Source: Petrocella sp. FN5
GTDB lineage: Bacteria; Bacillota; Clostridia; Lachnospirales; Vallitaleaceae
Assembly (NCBI RefSeq): GCF_029210395.1
Contig: NZ_JARGDP010000002.1
Span: 54,385-118,384, forward strand
Reading direction: 5' to 3'
DNA: 64,000 bases
Both the position numbers and the translations under genes were made by a program. The notes beneath the pieces are model-generated. The model made no database searches. It worked only from the letters and a program-made list of their open reading frames with translations, and was not told the DNA's origin. This document shows positions 44,322 through 53,320 of the stretch, one piece after another (position 1 is the first letter of the stretch; every line of letters begins with the position of its first letter).

Positions 44322-44366
44322 AAAAGTGGCTATGTCAAAGAATAATTCGACATAGCCACTTTTTAT
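44322..44366. terminator. Bidirectional terminator
   Basis: AAAAGTGGCTATGTC (44322-44336) pairs perfectly with GACATAGCCACTTTT (44349-44363). T follows on the plus strand and A-rich sequence on the other side, so it serves both the alcohol dehydrogenase gene and the convergent SEC-C gene. Confidence 0.9.
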
Positions 44367-44860
44367 TTCATGCAACATTGTTTGTATTTTTTTCCGCTAC
44401 CACATGGACAAGGATCATTTCGTCCTATTTTTTTATCTTTTACGATAATTTTAGATTGATTATAAGCCTTTTTAATTTCTTTTCTTTTTTCCATGGTGAA
44501 TATGTTATCCCAAGCAGGGAGGTTATAGAGCCAGTCAGCTTTAGCATGTAACATATTAAAATAGAGCTTTTCAAGATCGACATCAAGGTGAATTATGCTA
44601 CTTGCTTTGACATCTTCTAATATAAGTTCATCTTTGAGGCTTGTATTAATTCCATCCAAGAATCCGACCAAGGTTTTATGATCCATGTTGTAAGCTTTGG
44701 CTAGATCAGATACAGTTCCTTTAATGATCTGATTAGGTGTGGCGAGTATTGCTTCATAAATAACCTGTTCTTTAGGAAGATAATCTCCCCAAAAAGCATC
44801 ATATGCTTCCCCGTTTCTATCCTGATAGGCAAGATCCTTCCAAGCTGATATAAGTGACAT
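44363..44860 (-). CDS. SEC-C zinc-motif protein
   Basis: This protein of about 165 residues has a helical N-terminal region and a C-terminal SEC-C motif, [20 protein letters not shown], which binds zinc and in SecA contacts ribosome or SecB. The role of stand-alone SEC-C proteins is mostly unknown. I chose ATG 44858-44860 on the minus strand, preceded by GAAAGGAT, over an upstream ATG at 44893. Confidence 0.88.
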   Translation of the reverse strand: MSLISAWKDLAYQDRNGEAYDAFWGDYLPKEQVIYEAILATPNQIIKGTVSDLAKAYNMDHKTLVGFLDGINTSLKDELILEDVKASSIIHLDVDLEKLYFNMLHAKADWLYNLPAWDNIFTMEKRKEIKKAYNQSKIIVKDKKIGRNDPCPCGSGKKYKQCCMK

Positions 44861-44910
44861 AATAGATATCCTTTCTTCTGTGTCTATAATCAATGATTAT
44901 TATAGCATAT

Positions 44911-44945
44911 ATGGTTAAAGAATCAAAACTAAGTTTCACTAAATT
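44911..44945. repeat. Dispersed 35-bp intergenic repeat, copy 2
   Basis: This is the second copy of the 30565-30599 element. On the minus strand it overlaps a possible SEC-C gene promoter: TTGATT is followed after 16 bp by TATAAT. Confidence 0.75.
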
Positions 44946-45022
44946 CACATATAGGTGGAGGTGAAATTACATTACATTGTTTTTATATAAGTGCTTTGCG
45001 ATATTCTATTCTCAAAGGGTAA

Positions 45023-46033
45023 TTATATAGGCCGGACGCTACCTCTTTCTATTAGAGAGTAACTAGCAACATATTTGGTGATTTTATTAGGGTTTTCTTT
45101 ATCCATAAGACTTAGGAGGAGTTCTGCAGCTTTGGTCCCGACCGCATGTGTGTCAGTATGGATGGTTGTTAGTGGTGGTTGATAGAAAGCTGAAACATGA
45201 ACATCATCAAAGCCCATTACGGAAATGTCATCAGGCACTTTTAACCCCATTTCGTTAGCACAGCTGATTGCACCAATAGCCATAAAGTCGGTGGTAGCAA
45301 AAACAGCTGTAGGCCGGTCAGAAGGATTCTTAAGTAATATTTTCATAGCCTCATAACCACTTTCTATACTGAAGTCACCTTCTGTCATTCTACTTGGGTT
45401 AAGAGTTAGGTTGTGGACCTCGTGAGCAAGCCTATACCCTCTTTTACGCTCTAGTCCGGCTGCTTCATCATAATCAGGTAAGCCGATAAAGCCAATATCT
45501 TGATGGCCCATTTGAATTAAATATTCTGTAGCAGTTTTAGCAGCATAGAAATCATCATGAATAACATAAGGCATATCAATATAATTGCTTTTTTGTCCAA
45601 TCATGACAATAGGAATCTTATAATTTTTCAACATAGCATAATGTTTCTTAGCAAAACCTGCAGCAAAATATAAGATACCATCCACCCTCTTTTCTTTAAA
45701 GGTATTAAAAATACTTAATTCCTCATCAGCATGGTATCGACTGTTTGCAAGCATGATATTATAATTGTTGGCTTTTAAAACATCGGTAATAGCATTGATG
45801 GATTGACTAAGTGAACTCATACTTAGCTCTGTAACGCAAATTAGGACCCCAATGGTGTAGGTTTTGTTTTGTTGAAGCTCTCTTGCCAGTGAATTGGGTC
45901 TATATCCGGTTTCTTTTAGGACGGCCTCCACCCTTTTTCGTGCATCTTCACTAACTTTTGCTGTATTGTTGATGACCCTTGAGACAGTACTAATCGAGAC
46001 ACCGGCACAATTGGCCACATCTTTGATATTCAT
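45023..46033 (-). CDS. LacI-family transcriptional regulator
   Basis: This 336-residue repressor has an N-terminal LacI helix-turn-helix (MNIKDVANCAGVSISTVSRV, then the hinge YRPNSLARELQ near 50-58) and a periplasmic-binding-protein-like sugar domain (about 60-335). No sugar gene is adjacent, so its target is not clear; lacZ at 33269 is one candidate. The start has AAGGAGTGA. A good promoter lies upstream on the minus strand. Confidence 0.93.
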   Translation of the reverse strand: MNIKDVANCAGVSISTVSRVINNTAKVSEDARKRVEAVLKETGYRPNSLARELQQNKTYTIGVLICVTELSMSSLSQSINAITDVLKANNYNIMLANSRYHADEELSIFNTFKEKRVDGILYFAAGFAKKHYAMLKNYKIPIVMIGQKSNYIDMPYVIHDDFYAAKTATEYLIQMGHQDIGFIGLPDYDEAAGLERKRGYRLAHEVHNLTLNPSRMTEGDFSIESGYEAMKILLKNPSDRPTAVFATTDFMAIGAISCANEMGLKVPDDISVMGFDDVHVSAFYQPPLTTIHTDTHAVGTKAAELLLSLMDKENPNKITKYVASYSLIERGSVRPI

Positions 46034-46072
46034 TTAGTCACTCCTTGAAAATTTTCATAGTTTAATAGTTAT

Positions 46073-46101
46073 ATTTTACTAGATAGATATACTTAAGTCA
46101 A
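46073..46101 (-). promoter_or_regulatory. Promoter of the LacI-family gene
   Basis: On the minus strand TTGACT (46101-46096) and TAAAAT (46078-46073) are 17 bp apart. The rest of the 46034-46331 intergenic stretch shows only a TATAAT near 46277 that may serve the lipoprotein gene. Confidence 0.6.
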
Positions 46102-46331
46102 TTGACATAAAGCATAGAAAAAGGACTGTAGATTAGGAAGATTAGCCGGAAGTAGAAATGTGAATAGACGTTAAAATCATGAAATTAGCTTACAGAATAC
46201 CATGAAAAGCTTTTCGAACCAATCAATATTATTTTCTTTTTAAAATCTCTATTATCTATAAAATTGTATAAAAATATGGTATAATTGTTATATTGAGAAT
46301 GAAATTCATATACATAGAAAGGTGTGATTTT

Positions 46332-47087
46332 ATGAAAGCTACAAAAAAGGTATTATGGACGTTTATGCTTATTGCAATTTTAACACTAACAGCTTGTAGC
46401 AGTTCGCCGCCACAAGAGTCAGATAGTGCTGGTGAATTAGAATCTGTTAAAACGGAAAACAGTCAGTTATCATCCCAATTGTTGGAAAAGGATGAAGAGA
46501 TTCTATCCTTAGAAGAGACGGTTACTACTTTGGAAAATGATATTGAAGCATTAGAGCTAGAGCTTGCAAGTAACTCTAGTGGGCCTAGCTCCAGTGTTTC
46601 AAATACATCAGCAGATGTCATTGAAGCGATGAGTAATCAAGACTTTGCAACTTTATCCACTTTTATTCATCCTACCCAAGGGGTTAGATTCACGCCTTAT
46701 ACTTATATTGATACTGTAAACGATGTGGTTTTTACCAGCGCGCAGGTTGCCAATATGGCTGTAGATTCATCGGTTATATTATGGGGCGCTTATGATGGAA
46801 CAGGCGATCCGATTCAGATGACTGCTTTGGATTATTTTGAGGCCTTTGTTTATGATGAAGATTATATGAATCCCCATATAATGGGATTCAATACGACGAT
46901 ACAGACGGGCAGTATGATTGATAATTTGGAGGTTATTTATCCAAGTGGTGATTACATTGAATATCATTTTACTGGCTTTGACCCTACATATATGGGTATG
47001 GATTGGTCCAGCCTAACCTTAGTTTATGAAGAGGTTGGAGGGGTTTGGTATTTGGTTGGCATCATCAATCACCAGTGGACAATCTAA
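46332..47087 (+). CDS. Lipoprotein with coiled coil, function unknown
   Basis: This protein of about 251 residues has a lipoprotein signal peptide with lipobox LTAC, cysteine near residue 22. A Glu/Leu-rich coiled coil follows (about 32-75), then a globular C-terminal domain that recalls NTF2-like or SnoaL-like folds (WGAYDGTGDPIQMTALDYFE, cut at its core). ATG 46332 is preceded by GAAAGGTGTGATT; the ATG at 46293 would place extra charged residues before the signal. It would sit on the outer face of the membrane. Confidence 0.8.
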   Translation: MKATKKVLWTFMLIAILTLTACSSSPPQESDSAGELESVKTENSQLSSQLLEKDEEILSLEETVTTLENDIEALELELASNSSGPSSSVSNTSADVIEAMSNQDFATLSTFIHPTQGVRFTPYTYIDTVNDVVFTSAQVANMAVDSSVILWGAYDGTGDPIQMTALDYFEAFVYDEDYMNPHIMGFNTTIQTGSMIDNLEVIYPSGDYIEYHFTGFDPTYMGMDWSSLTLVYEEVGGVWYLVGIINHQWTI

Positions 47088-47192
47088 TAACACAACTTCA
47101 CCAGATGGTTCCTAAGCTAGCAAGTTCACCTAATCTATAACTAAGAAATCCAATAAGTGTGAAGTTTGAGTTAGTAATAAGCACCTATTGGT

Positions 47193-48440
47193 TTAGGCTG
47201 TTATATTATGAGGGTTAGTATCTTTAGGGTGAAAAGTAATGGTATTCTTACCATTACTTTTTGCTTGATACATAGCGGAATCGGCCATAGATAGAACATC
47301 TTTCGACTTCATACCTTCATGAAGCGAAACATATCCTATACTAAGACCGGTTCGAACCTCATTCATTTTTATTCCCATTTTAGCAATCATATCATTATAG
47401 TCCTTAAGAATGCTTTCTAGGCTCTTATGGACTTTTTCTCTTGTCATTGATTTGAAAATAATGAGGAACTCATCACCACCAAGACGACCGCTTAAAGTGG
47501 ACGGGGCAGATTGTTTTTTTAATATTTCACCCAAATTTTTTAGAACAAGGTCACCCTTATGATGACCGTAGTTATCATTAATAATTTTGAAGTGGTCAAC
47601 ATCAATTATTGCAAGGTAATGATCCTTTAGATGGACAGCATTCAATAAGTGATTAAGATTCTCTAGAGCATAGTTTCTACTATATAACTTTGTAAGATCA
47701 TCATATAGGTAGGCTTGATAATATGACTCACGCATGACAATCGTCTCTTTGATCATCTTAAAAGTATAAATGGTTTTTAAAGTTGCAAAAAGTAAAGTAC
47801 TCCTATATAAGCTTGGATTGCTATAAGGGTAATTGCTAATTATATAGCTTATATAGGTAGTGTGGATCAAATATAGTAAGATTGCACCATATAAAAGCCA
47901 AATCTCTTTAAACATAGGCTTATTACGATAATACAGAAGGACAAAATCAACAAGCACATACAAGGCGAGTGAAATGGAATAAAGTTGGAAAATAAAAAAA
48001 TAAGGTCCTTTAACAGCGGTGGGCGTGCTACCATACTGAACGCCTCTAGTTATGAACCATGTATCGTTCATAAAGATTAAGCTAATAATGATAGTGCTTA
48101 TAAAAATAGCGATTATGAAAGGGATGATGGTTTTCTTCTTGGTCATCCAAGATGTGGCACCTACGATTACAACAGCTAATAAATTATAAGACAGATATAC
48201 CAATCTCGAATAATTAAAAATCTGTAGATCGGAGGTAGCATGCGTCAATAGTAAATAGAACACCAAAGTTATAAGTATGGAGCATTCAATAAGAACAGCC
48301 TGTCCCACATACTTAAGATGCTGTACAAACAATGTTGTAACAATGTATAGTGCTATTAGAATGAGTAAGATTATAATTGTGGGTAAAGTTCCGAGTAGAG
48401 TAAGGTTAATATCAAAAGTATTGTCTAAAATACTCACCAT
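47193..48440 (-). CDS. Membrane GGDEF protein (diguanylate cyclase)
   Basis: This 415-residue protein has about seven or eight membrane helices in the first 235 residues and a C-terminal GGDEF domain with an intact LGGDEFLIIF (about 325). The substrate segment DVDHFKIINDNYGHHKGD is also intact. It should make c-di-GMP in response to a membrane signal. The usual RxxD inhibitory site before GGDEF is not present. It overlaps the upstream GGDEF gene by 7 bp. Confidence 0.92.
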   Translation of the reverse strand: MVSILDNTFDINLTLLGTLPTIIILLILIALYIVTTLFVQHLKYVGQAVLIECSILITLVFYLLLTHATSDLQIFNYSRLVYLSYNLLAVVIVGATSWMTKKKTIIPFIIAIFISTIIISLIFMNDTWFITRGVQYGSTPTAVKGPYFFIFQLYSISLALYVLVDFVLLYYRNKPMFKEIWLLYGAILLYLIHTTYISYIISNYPYSNPSLYRSTLLFATLKTIYTFKMIKETIVMRESYYQAYLYDDLTKLYSRNYALENLNHLLNAVHLKDHYLAIIDVDHFKIINDNYGHHKGDLVLKNLGEILKKQSAPSTLSGRLGGDEFLIIFKSMTREKVHKSLESILKDYNDMIAKMGIKMNEVRTGLSIGYVSLHEGMKSKDVLSMADSAMYQAKSNGKNTITFHPKDTNPHNITA

Positions 48441-49600
48441 CCCACCATCCCTTCATCATGAACAACAATCTTATAGTTGCCGTCTTTTTTTGCTTCATAC
48501 ATAGAGAAATCAGCATGTATAAGGGCATCGTGCCCACAATAATCATGAAAAGCTGCTATACCGATGCTGAGACCAATAGAGGGGTCGGTAATGTTATTTT
48601 GCATTAGAATCATTTTGAACTTTGCAAATAGCGCATCTAAGAAATCGTGAATCTGTAAGGATGTAATTGATTCATCATAAAGGAGTAGAACAAACTCATC
48701 TCCACCATAACGACAGGGAAGGAAATTGATAGGATTGCCTTCAAGTAGATAGTCAGAAAAATCAACAAGTAGCTGATCCCCGATCAAATGTCCGTATTGG
48801 TCGTTAACTGTTTTAAAATAGTTAACATCAATAAAGAGTAGGGTACCCTTTTCGATGTGGTTCAAAGATTTGAGAAAATAGCTTCTTGAGTATAAATGGG
48901 TCAAGCTATCGTGGGTCAATTTTTCATAAAGGTAATCTTTTTCAAGAATAACCTTTTTATAGCGAACAAGAAATATAAAGATGGACATGAAGACCAAAAT
49001 CAGTGAAAAAATCCAATCAAAAGACCTTAAGAATCCATGGTCATAAATAATCCAGTATACTAAGGCATAGTAAATTAATAGAGAAAAATAAAAAGCGAGA
49101 TATAGAATATATTTGTTTAAAAATCGATGGATTATTTCATATAAAGTCAAATAAAAACAATATAAAACGACCAAACTCAAATAGGTGATAAATAATGGAA
49201 GCATAAAACGATAGTTGTAAAGGCTAAGACTATAAAAAGCTGGCACTAGAATGAAATAAAGGAAAGAAAGCCATAGATTTTTGCGTTGGAAAATGTACAT
49301 GGTGCCACATAGAATTGAAAAAAGTATGCCATAATCAAGAAAAAGAATGAGTGTCGTGTAGAGTGATTTATCCACTAAAGATGGTTCCGATATTTGTATT
49401 AGAAGAAAGTAGTTGCTTGTTAACAAGCTTATGAATACAAAGGTGAAATAACTAATCAGGTAGATGAGCAGTCGGTCTTTGTCAATATAAATGTAATATA
49501 AAATAGAAAGCAAAGAAAAGGCACCTACCATCACAATAGCGATAAGTGTACCAATAAAATTTCCATTTACTGTAAGTGTATAGATAGGCTCAACCAACAT
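48434..49600 (-). CDS. Membrane GGDEF protein (diguanylate cyclase)
   Basis: This 388-residue protein is similar in plan to its downstream neighbour: about eight hydrophobic helices (1-215), then GGDEF with DVNYFKTVNDQYGHLIGD (cut at its core) and YGGDEFVLLLYD (about 305). The catalytic signature is intact and no RxxD site is seen. The two genes probably arose by duplication and are co-translated, so two similar cyclases would be made together. Confidence 0.92.
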   Translation of the reverse strand: MLVEPIYTLTVNGNFIGTLIAIVMVGAFSLLSILYYIYIDKDRLLIYLISYFTFVFISLLTSNYFLLIQISEPSLVDKSLYTTLILFLDYGILFSILCGTMYIFQRKNLWLSFLYFILVPAFYSLSLYNYRFMLPLFITYLSLVVLYCFYLTLYEIIHRFLNKYILYLAFYFSLLIYYALVYWIIYDHGFLRSFDWIFSLILVFMSIFIFLVRYKKVILEKDYLYEKLTHDSLTHLYSRSYFLKSLNHIEKGTLLFIDVNYFKTVNDQYGHLIGDQLLVDFSDYLLEGNPINFLPCRYGGDEFVLLLYDESITSLQIHDFLDALFAKFKMILMQNNITDPSIGLSIGIAAFHDYCGHDALIHADFSMYEAKKDGNYKIVVHDEGMVGW

Positions 49601-49807
49601 AGTATTTACCCCTTAGGCATTCCAACACTCTAATCTCAATAGGTCAATTGTACCATATAACATAGGCCCCATCAATGGATAACTGATTTCTTTTTTTGAA
49701 TTATATAAAGTCGATTGCGTGTCGTATCAGTTTATGGGATAATATAAAAGTTAAAGAGACAAAGACATATGGATAGGACAATTATTATAGATTAAGAGGT
49801 TGGGAAA

Positions 49808-50662
49808 ATGGATAAAATTGCAGTACTAGGACCGAAAGGAACATTTACAGAGCTTGCGACAAAAAAATATCTGGAAACACAAAGTTTGGAGATGGAGTTA
49901 GCCTACTATCCTTCCATGCGTAAAACGTTTGAGGCAGTAGGCAGCAACTGTAAATATGGGGTTATACCCATCGAAAATACCTTAGATGGATTTGTACAGA
50001 TTATCTTGGATCTGCTGACCCATACGAACCTCAAGATCATTCATGAGATAGTACTGCCTGTTCGATTTGCTTTTGTAGGAAACAGTATGTGTATCAAAGA
50101 TATTAAAAAAGTATATGCCCAGTTTAAGTCGGAAAATCAATGTTTGGATTTCTTGGAGCAGTTTAGAGATGTTGATATCATTACAACAGCAAGCAACAGT
50201 CAGTCTTATGAAGAAGTCATAAAAGGTGATGATGGGGTAGGCGCTATTATCCCAATACATATGCTTCATAACCGTCATGATTTTAGGATGGTAATAGAAA
50301 ACATTACAGACTCCATGGACAATGAGACAAGATTTATTATAGTATCTCAGCATCTAAATGAAGAAGTTGTCGCCAATCGATCTTGGAAAACCTTCTTTGT
50401 GGTTAGTGATGATTTAGACCGTCCGGGCCTATTATGTGACATATTGAATACTTTTTCAAGAGAAAAAATCAATCTAAAATCTATTATATCTAGGCCGACA
50501 AAAACAGGTCTAGGGAATTATAATTTTTTCATAGATATTGATGGGTGCTATCAAAAAGATGAGCATGTGCGAGAAGCCATTGCTCATGTTTATGATAAAT
50601 ACAATATTAAAATATTAGGTTCATATTATAGAGTTCTTCCTAAAGAGGATGAGAAAAAGTGA
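49808..50662 (+). CDS. pheA: Prephenate dehydratase
   Basis: This 284-residue enzyme converts prephenate to phenylpyruvate in phenylalanine synthesis. Catalytic-domain motifs are GPKGTFTELA, VIPIENTLDGFV and the threonine in DNETRFIIV (about 178). A C-terminal ACT regulatory domain (about 198-280) reads RPGLLCDI and ISRP where GALV and ESRP are usual, so phenylalanine binding may be altered. A promoter (TTGCGT and GATAAT, about 49715-49742) is close upstream and no T-box is visible. Confidence 0.93.
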   Translation: MDKIAVLGPKGTFTELATKKYLETQSLEMELAYYPSMRKTFEAVGSNCKYGVIPIENTLDGFVQIILDLLTHTNLKIIHEIVLPVRFAFVGNSMCIKDIKKVYAQFKSENQCLDFLEQFRDVDIITTASNSQSYEEVIKGDDGVGAIIPIHMLHNRHDFRMVIENITDSMDNETRFIIVSQHLNEEVVANRSWKTFFVVSDDLDRPGLLCDILNTFSREKINLKSIISRPTKTGLGNYNFFIDIDGCYQKDEHVREAIAHVYDKYNIKILGSYYRVLPKEDEKK

Positions 50663-50667
50663 TTGGA

Positions 50668-51525
50668 CTAAAAATTCTTAACATATCCAATGCCGATAAC
50701 ACCTTTGCCAAGATGACAACCAACTGCAGGTGAAATTGGTGCATCAATAAGTGAAGATGTATCAATGCCAACTTCTTCAAAACGTGCTTTAACGGTTTCA
50801 AGATGCTCTGGTGCTTCTGTGTGAAAAAGGAAAATGAAGCGCGTGTCGGCACCGTTATTGGTGGATTCAAAGAATCTTTCGATGACTCGGTTTATAGCTT
50901 TTTTGGTGGTTCGTATTTTTTCAGAAGCTACAATCTTACCTTCCTCATTCATTTCAAGGAGCGGTTTTATTTTCAACATGGAAGCCATAAAAGCAGCACT
51001 ATTAGATAAACGGCCGTTTTTTACTAAATATTTAAGATCATCAACCATAAAATAGATATAATCATTTTCTTTTATTTTTTCAAGGTGGTTCAAAATAGTA
51101 TCAACAGAAGCACCTTCCTCAACTAGACGGTAGGCTTCCATTGCCATATAGCCTGTGATATAAGAGGCTGAACCGCTATTAAAAGGATGAATAATTAAGT
51201 CATCAATATAGCTCTTTGAAAGGCAAACACCTTGATAGGTTCCACTTAAGTTTTCAGATATAGAAATATAAATGGCATCGGTATACCCTTCATCTTTAAG
51301 TTTTTGATAGATATCAAGAAGTTGGCCTGGTGAAGGTTGAGCGGTTTGAGGAATATCTTCAAGACAATCCAGTTGGTTATAGAAGTCACTAGGTTTAAGA
51401 TCAAGTCCGTCCATGTATTCTTTTTGGTTCATTATGATGGTGGTTCTTGCTATTTTTACATTTTCATAGCCTTTTATATAATCAAGTCCACTTGTACTAC
51501 ATGTGATAATTGCTATTTTACTCAT
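50668..51525 (-). CDS. DegV-family lipid-binding protein (FakB type)
   Basis: This 285-residue DegV protein has the fatty-acid-binding fold. Near the N-terminus is ITCSTSGLDYIKGYENV with the phosphate-site Ser/Thr, then AQPSPGQLLDIY, SENLSGTYQGV and a C-terminal GPAVGCH-like ISPAVGCHLGKG. Such proteins hand fatty acids to a FakA kinase. It may compete or work with the fused DAK2-DegV protein at 36412. It converges on pheA, with 5 bp between stop codons. Confidence 0.9.
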   Translation of the reverse strand: MSKIAIITCSTSGLDYIKGYENVKIARTTIIMNQKEYMDGLDLKPSDFYNQLDCLEDIPQTAQPSPGQLLDIYQKLKDEGYTDAIYISISENLSGTYQGVCLSKSYIDDLIIHPFNSGSASYITGYMAMEAYRLVEEGASVDTILNHLEKIKENDYIYFMVDDLKYLVKNGRLSNSAAFMASMLKIKPLLEMNEEGKIVASEKIRTTKKAINRVIERFFESTNNGADTRFIFLFHTEAPEHLETVKARFEEVGIDTSSLIDAPISPAVGCHLGKGVIGIGYVKNF

Positions 51526-51701
51526 AGATACCTCACTTGGGTCGTATTTGGGCTCTGTTTGCTCGTAATTAGGTGTCGAAATAAAGTTGATTATAATCCT
51601 ATATTGTCTTATAGATATAATAGCATAAAAGAAGATATTTTTGTATCTGAACTTAAAGAAACTTTGGCTTTAAACCCATGTATGTTAGTAAAATCTAAAA
51701 T

Positions 51702-51743
51702 AAAAACGCCATATTCTTGTTAAATAAGAAATTAGGCGTTTTT
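51702..51743 (-). terminator. Terminator of the tRNA-Gly gene
   Basis: AAAAACGCC (51702-51710 region) pairs with GGCGTTTTT (51735-51743 region), with further partial pairing inside. Reading leftward, a T-rich run follows the stem, fitting termination of the minus-strand tRNA transcript. Confidence 0.8.
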
Positions 51744-51749
51744 ATATGA

Positions 51750-51821
51750 AGCGCGAAACGAGATTCGAACTCGCGACCCTCGCCTTGGCAAGGCGATGCT
51801 CTACCACTGAGCCATTCGCGC
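51750..51821 (-). tRNA. tRNA-Gly (anticodon GCC)
   Basis: On the minus strand the sequence folds into a full cloverleaf: acceptor GCGCGAA paired with TTCGCGC, D arm GCTCAGTGGTAGAGC, anticodon stem TCGCC/GGCGA with loop TTGCCAA (anticodon GCC), and T arm with GTTCGAATC. The discriminator is T, as expected for glycine, and CCA is not encoded. It starts 29 bp downstream of a consensus promoter box. Confidence 0.96.
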
Positions 51822-51849
51822 ATAATTGGCTACCGTTGAAGCAAGTATT

Positions 51850-51878
51850 ATTATAACCAGTAACCAGTCTAAGGTCAA
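51850..51878 (-). promoter_or_regulatory. Promoter of the tRNA-Gly gene
   Basis: On the minus strand TTGACC (51878-51873) and a perfect TATAAT (51855-51850) are 17 bp apart. The rest of 51822-52177 holds the alanine dehydrogenase promoter and leader and no gene. Confidence 0.85.
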
Positions 51879-52033
51879 GTCTTTTTTTTAAAGAATTATT
51901 GTCTCTCCATAGAATAATGAAAGGTTATAATTGATCTATGGTCTTTAAGTGTAAATGTTATCGAATTGTTTAAGTATAAAAATAAAAAATACATATATTA
52001 GGAACAATTGCTTGAATATATATGGTAATCACC

Positions 52034-52062
52034 TTGAAGGCATAATAATCTTGTGATATTAT
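52034..52062 (+). promoter_or_regulatory. Promoter of the alanine dehydrogenase gene
   Basis: TTGAAG (52034-52039) and TATTAT (52057-52062) are 17 bp apart. A leader of about 110 nt follows with a small hairpin (GGCGACAA and TTGTTGCC, near 52074-52098). Confidence 0.55.
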
Positions 52063-52177
52063 TATATGATTAAGGCGACAAAACTATATTGTTGCCCTTT
52101 CATATACTATGTGAATTTAGCAAAACTTAGTTCTGATCTTTTCCATTATATGAAATAATAACTAGGGAGGTTTCTAT

Positions 52178-53320
52178 ATGATTATTGGTGTGCCAAAAGA
52201 GGTTAAGAACAATGAGAATCGCGTAGCACTAACACCAGCAGGTGTCCATACCCTGACAAAAAAGGGGCATATTGTACTTATTGAGACACAAGCAGGTATT
52301 GGCAGTGGTATTGAAGATGAGGCTTTCATCTCAGCGGGTGCAACAATTATAAACCATGCAGATGAAGTTTTTAAAAGTGCTGAAATGATTATGAAGGTTA
52401 AAGAGCCCATACCGATAGAGTACGACAGGCTAAAAGAGGGTCAAATTTTATTTACATACTTACATTTAGCGCCTAACCAAGAATTAACCGACGTGTTGAT
52501 GAGAAAAAAAATCACAGCAATCGCCTATGAAACAGTTGAACTCAAGGACCATAGCCTACCATTACTGACGCCAATGAGTGAAGTTGCTGGTAGAATGGCC
52601 ACTCAAGTGGGTGCTTTCATGCTACAAAAATATACAGGTGGCTGTGGCGTTCTACTTGGAGGTGTCCCAGGTGTCATGCCGGGCGAGGTTGTGGTTATTG
52701 GTGGAGGTATAGTAGGTCTAAATGCCACAAAAATGGCAGTAGGCTTAGGCGCTCATGTAACCTTATTAGATATCAGTCCAAAAAGATTGGCATATATAGA
52801 TGACATCTTTAATGGTCGCGTAGCTACTTTATACTCCAATCCTTTTAATATTGCAAAAGCAGTTGAAAAGGCAGACTTGCTCATAGGTGCGGTTTTAATA
52901 CCCGGCGCCAAAGCACCAAAGCTTGTAACCTCCAAGATGGTTGAATCTATGAAAGATGGTGCTGTAATTGTTGATGTAGCTATTGATCAAGGTGGTTTGG
53001 TTGAAACAATAGATCGTATTACAACACATGACCAACCTTCATATGTAAAACATGGTGTTGTACATTATGCGGTTGCCAATATGCCGGGTGCCGTTCCTAG
53101 AACATCCACTTTTGCCCTCACGGGTGTAACTTTACCTTATGCGCTATTACTTGCCGACCAAGGTTTTGAAGGTGCTATTACCACCAATGAAGCATTGAGA
53201 AAAGGTGTGAATACTTATAAAGGACATATTACACACAAACAAGTTGCAGAAAGCTTTGGCTACGAGATGAAAGAAGCCATGTCTCTAGTTGAAAATTGTG
53301 AAGATACAAGGAGAACGTAG
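52178..53320 (+). CDS. ald: Alanine dehydrogenase
   Basis: This 380-residue NAD-dependent enzyme interconverts L-alanine and pyruvate plus ammonia. It begins with the family text [20 protein letters not shown] (cut at its core) and has the NAD motif [16 protein letters not shown] (about 170-185). EPIPIEY/KVKEP near 70 holds the substrate lysine, and VDVAIDQGG lies near 268. Length is normal. The start follows CTAGGGAGGTTTCT. The next gene starts on the base after its stop, linking alanine metabolism with a cell-wall peptidase. Confidence 0.96.
   Translation: MIIGVPKEVKNNENRVALTPAGVHTLTKKGHIVLIETQAGIGSGIEDEAFISAGATIINHADEVFKSAEMIMKVKEPIPIEYDRLKEGQILFTYLHLAPNQELTDVLMRKKITAIAYETVELKDHSLPLLTPMSEVAGRMATQVGAFMLQKYTGGCGVLLGGVPGVMPGEVVVIGGGIVGLNATKMAVGLGAHVTLLDISPKRLAYIDDIFNGRVATLYSNPFNIAKAVEKADLLIGAVLIPGAKAPKLVTSKMVESMKDGAVIVDVAIDQGGLVETIDRITTHDQPSYVKHGVVHYAVANMPGAVPRTSTFALTGVTLPYALLLADQGFEGAITTNEALRKGVNTYKGHITHKQVAESFGYEMKEAMSLVENCEDTRRT

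Noticed and set aside
49620..49807. T-box leader before pheA
   Set aside because: No T-box core sequence and no terminator in the leader; a simple promoter is enough.
49982..50353. 123-codon minus-strand frame inside pheA
   Set aside because: Pure antisense shadow of a conserved gene, with no ribosome site.
51337..51723. 128-codon open frame antisense to the DegV gene and running to the tRNA region
   Set aside because: It lacks a ribosome site, lies mostly opposite a well-supported DegV gene, and its translation resembles no protein.
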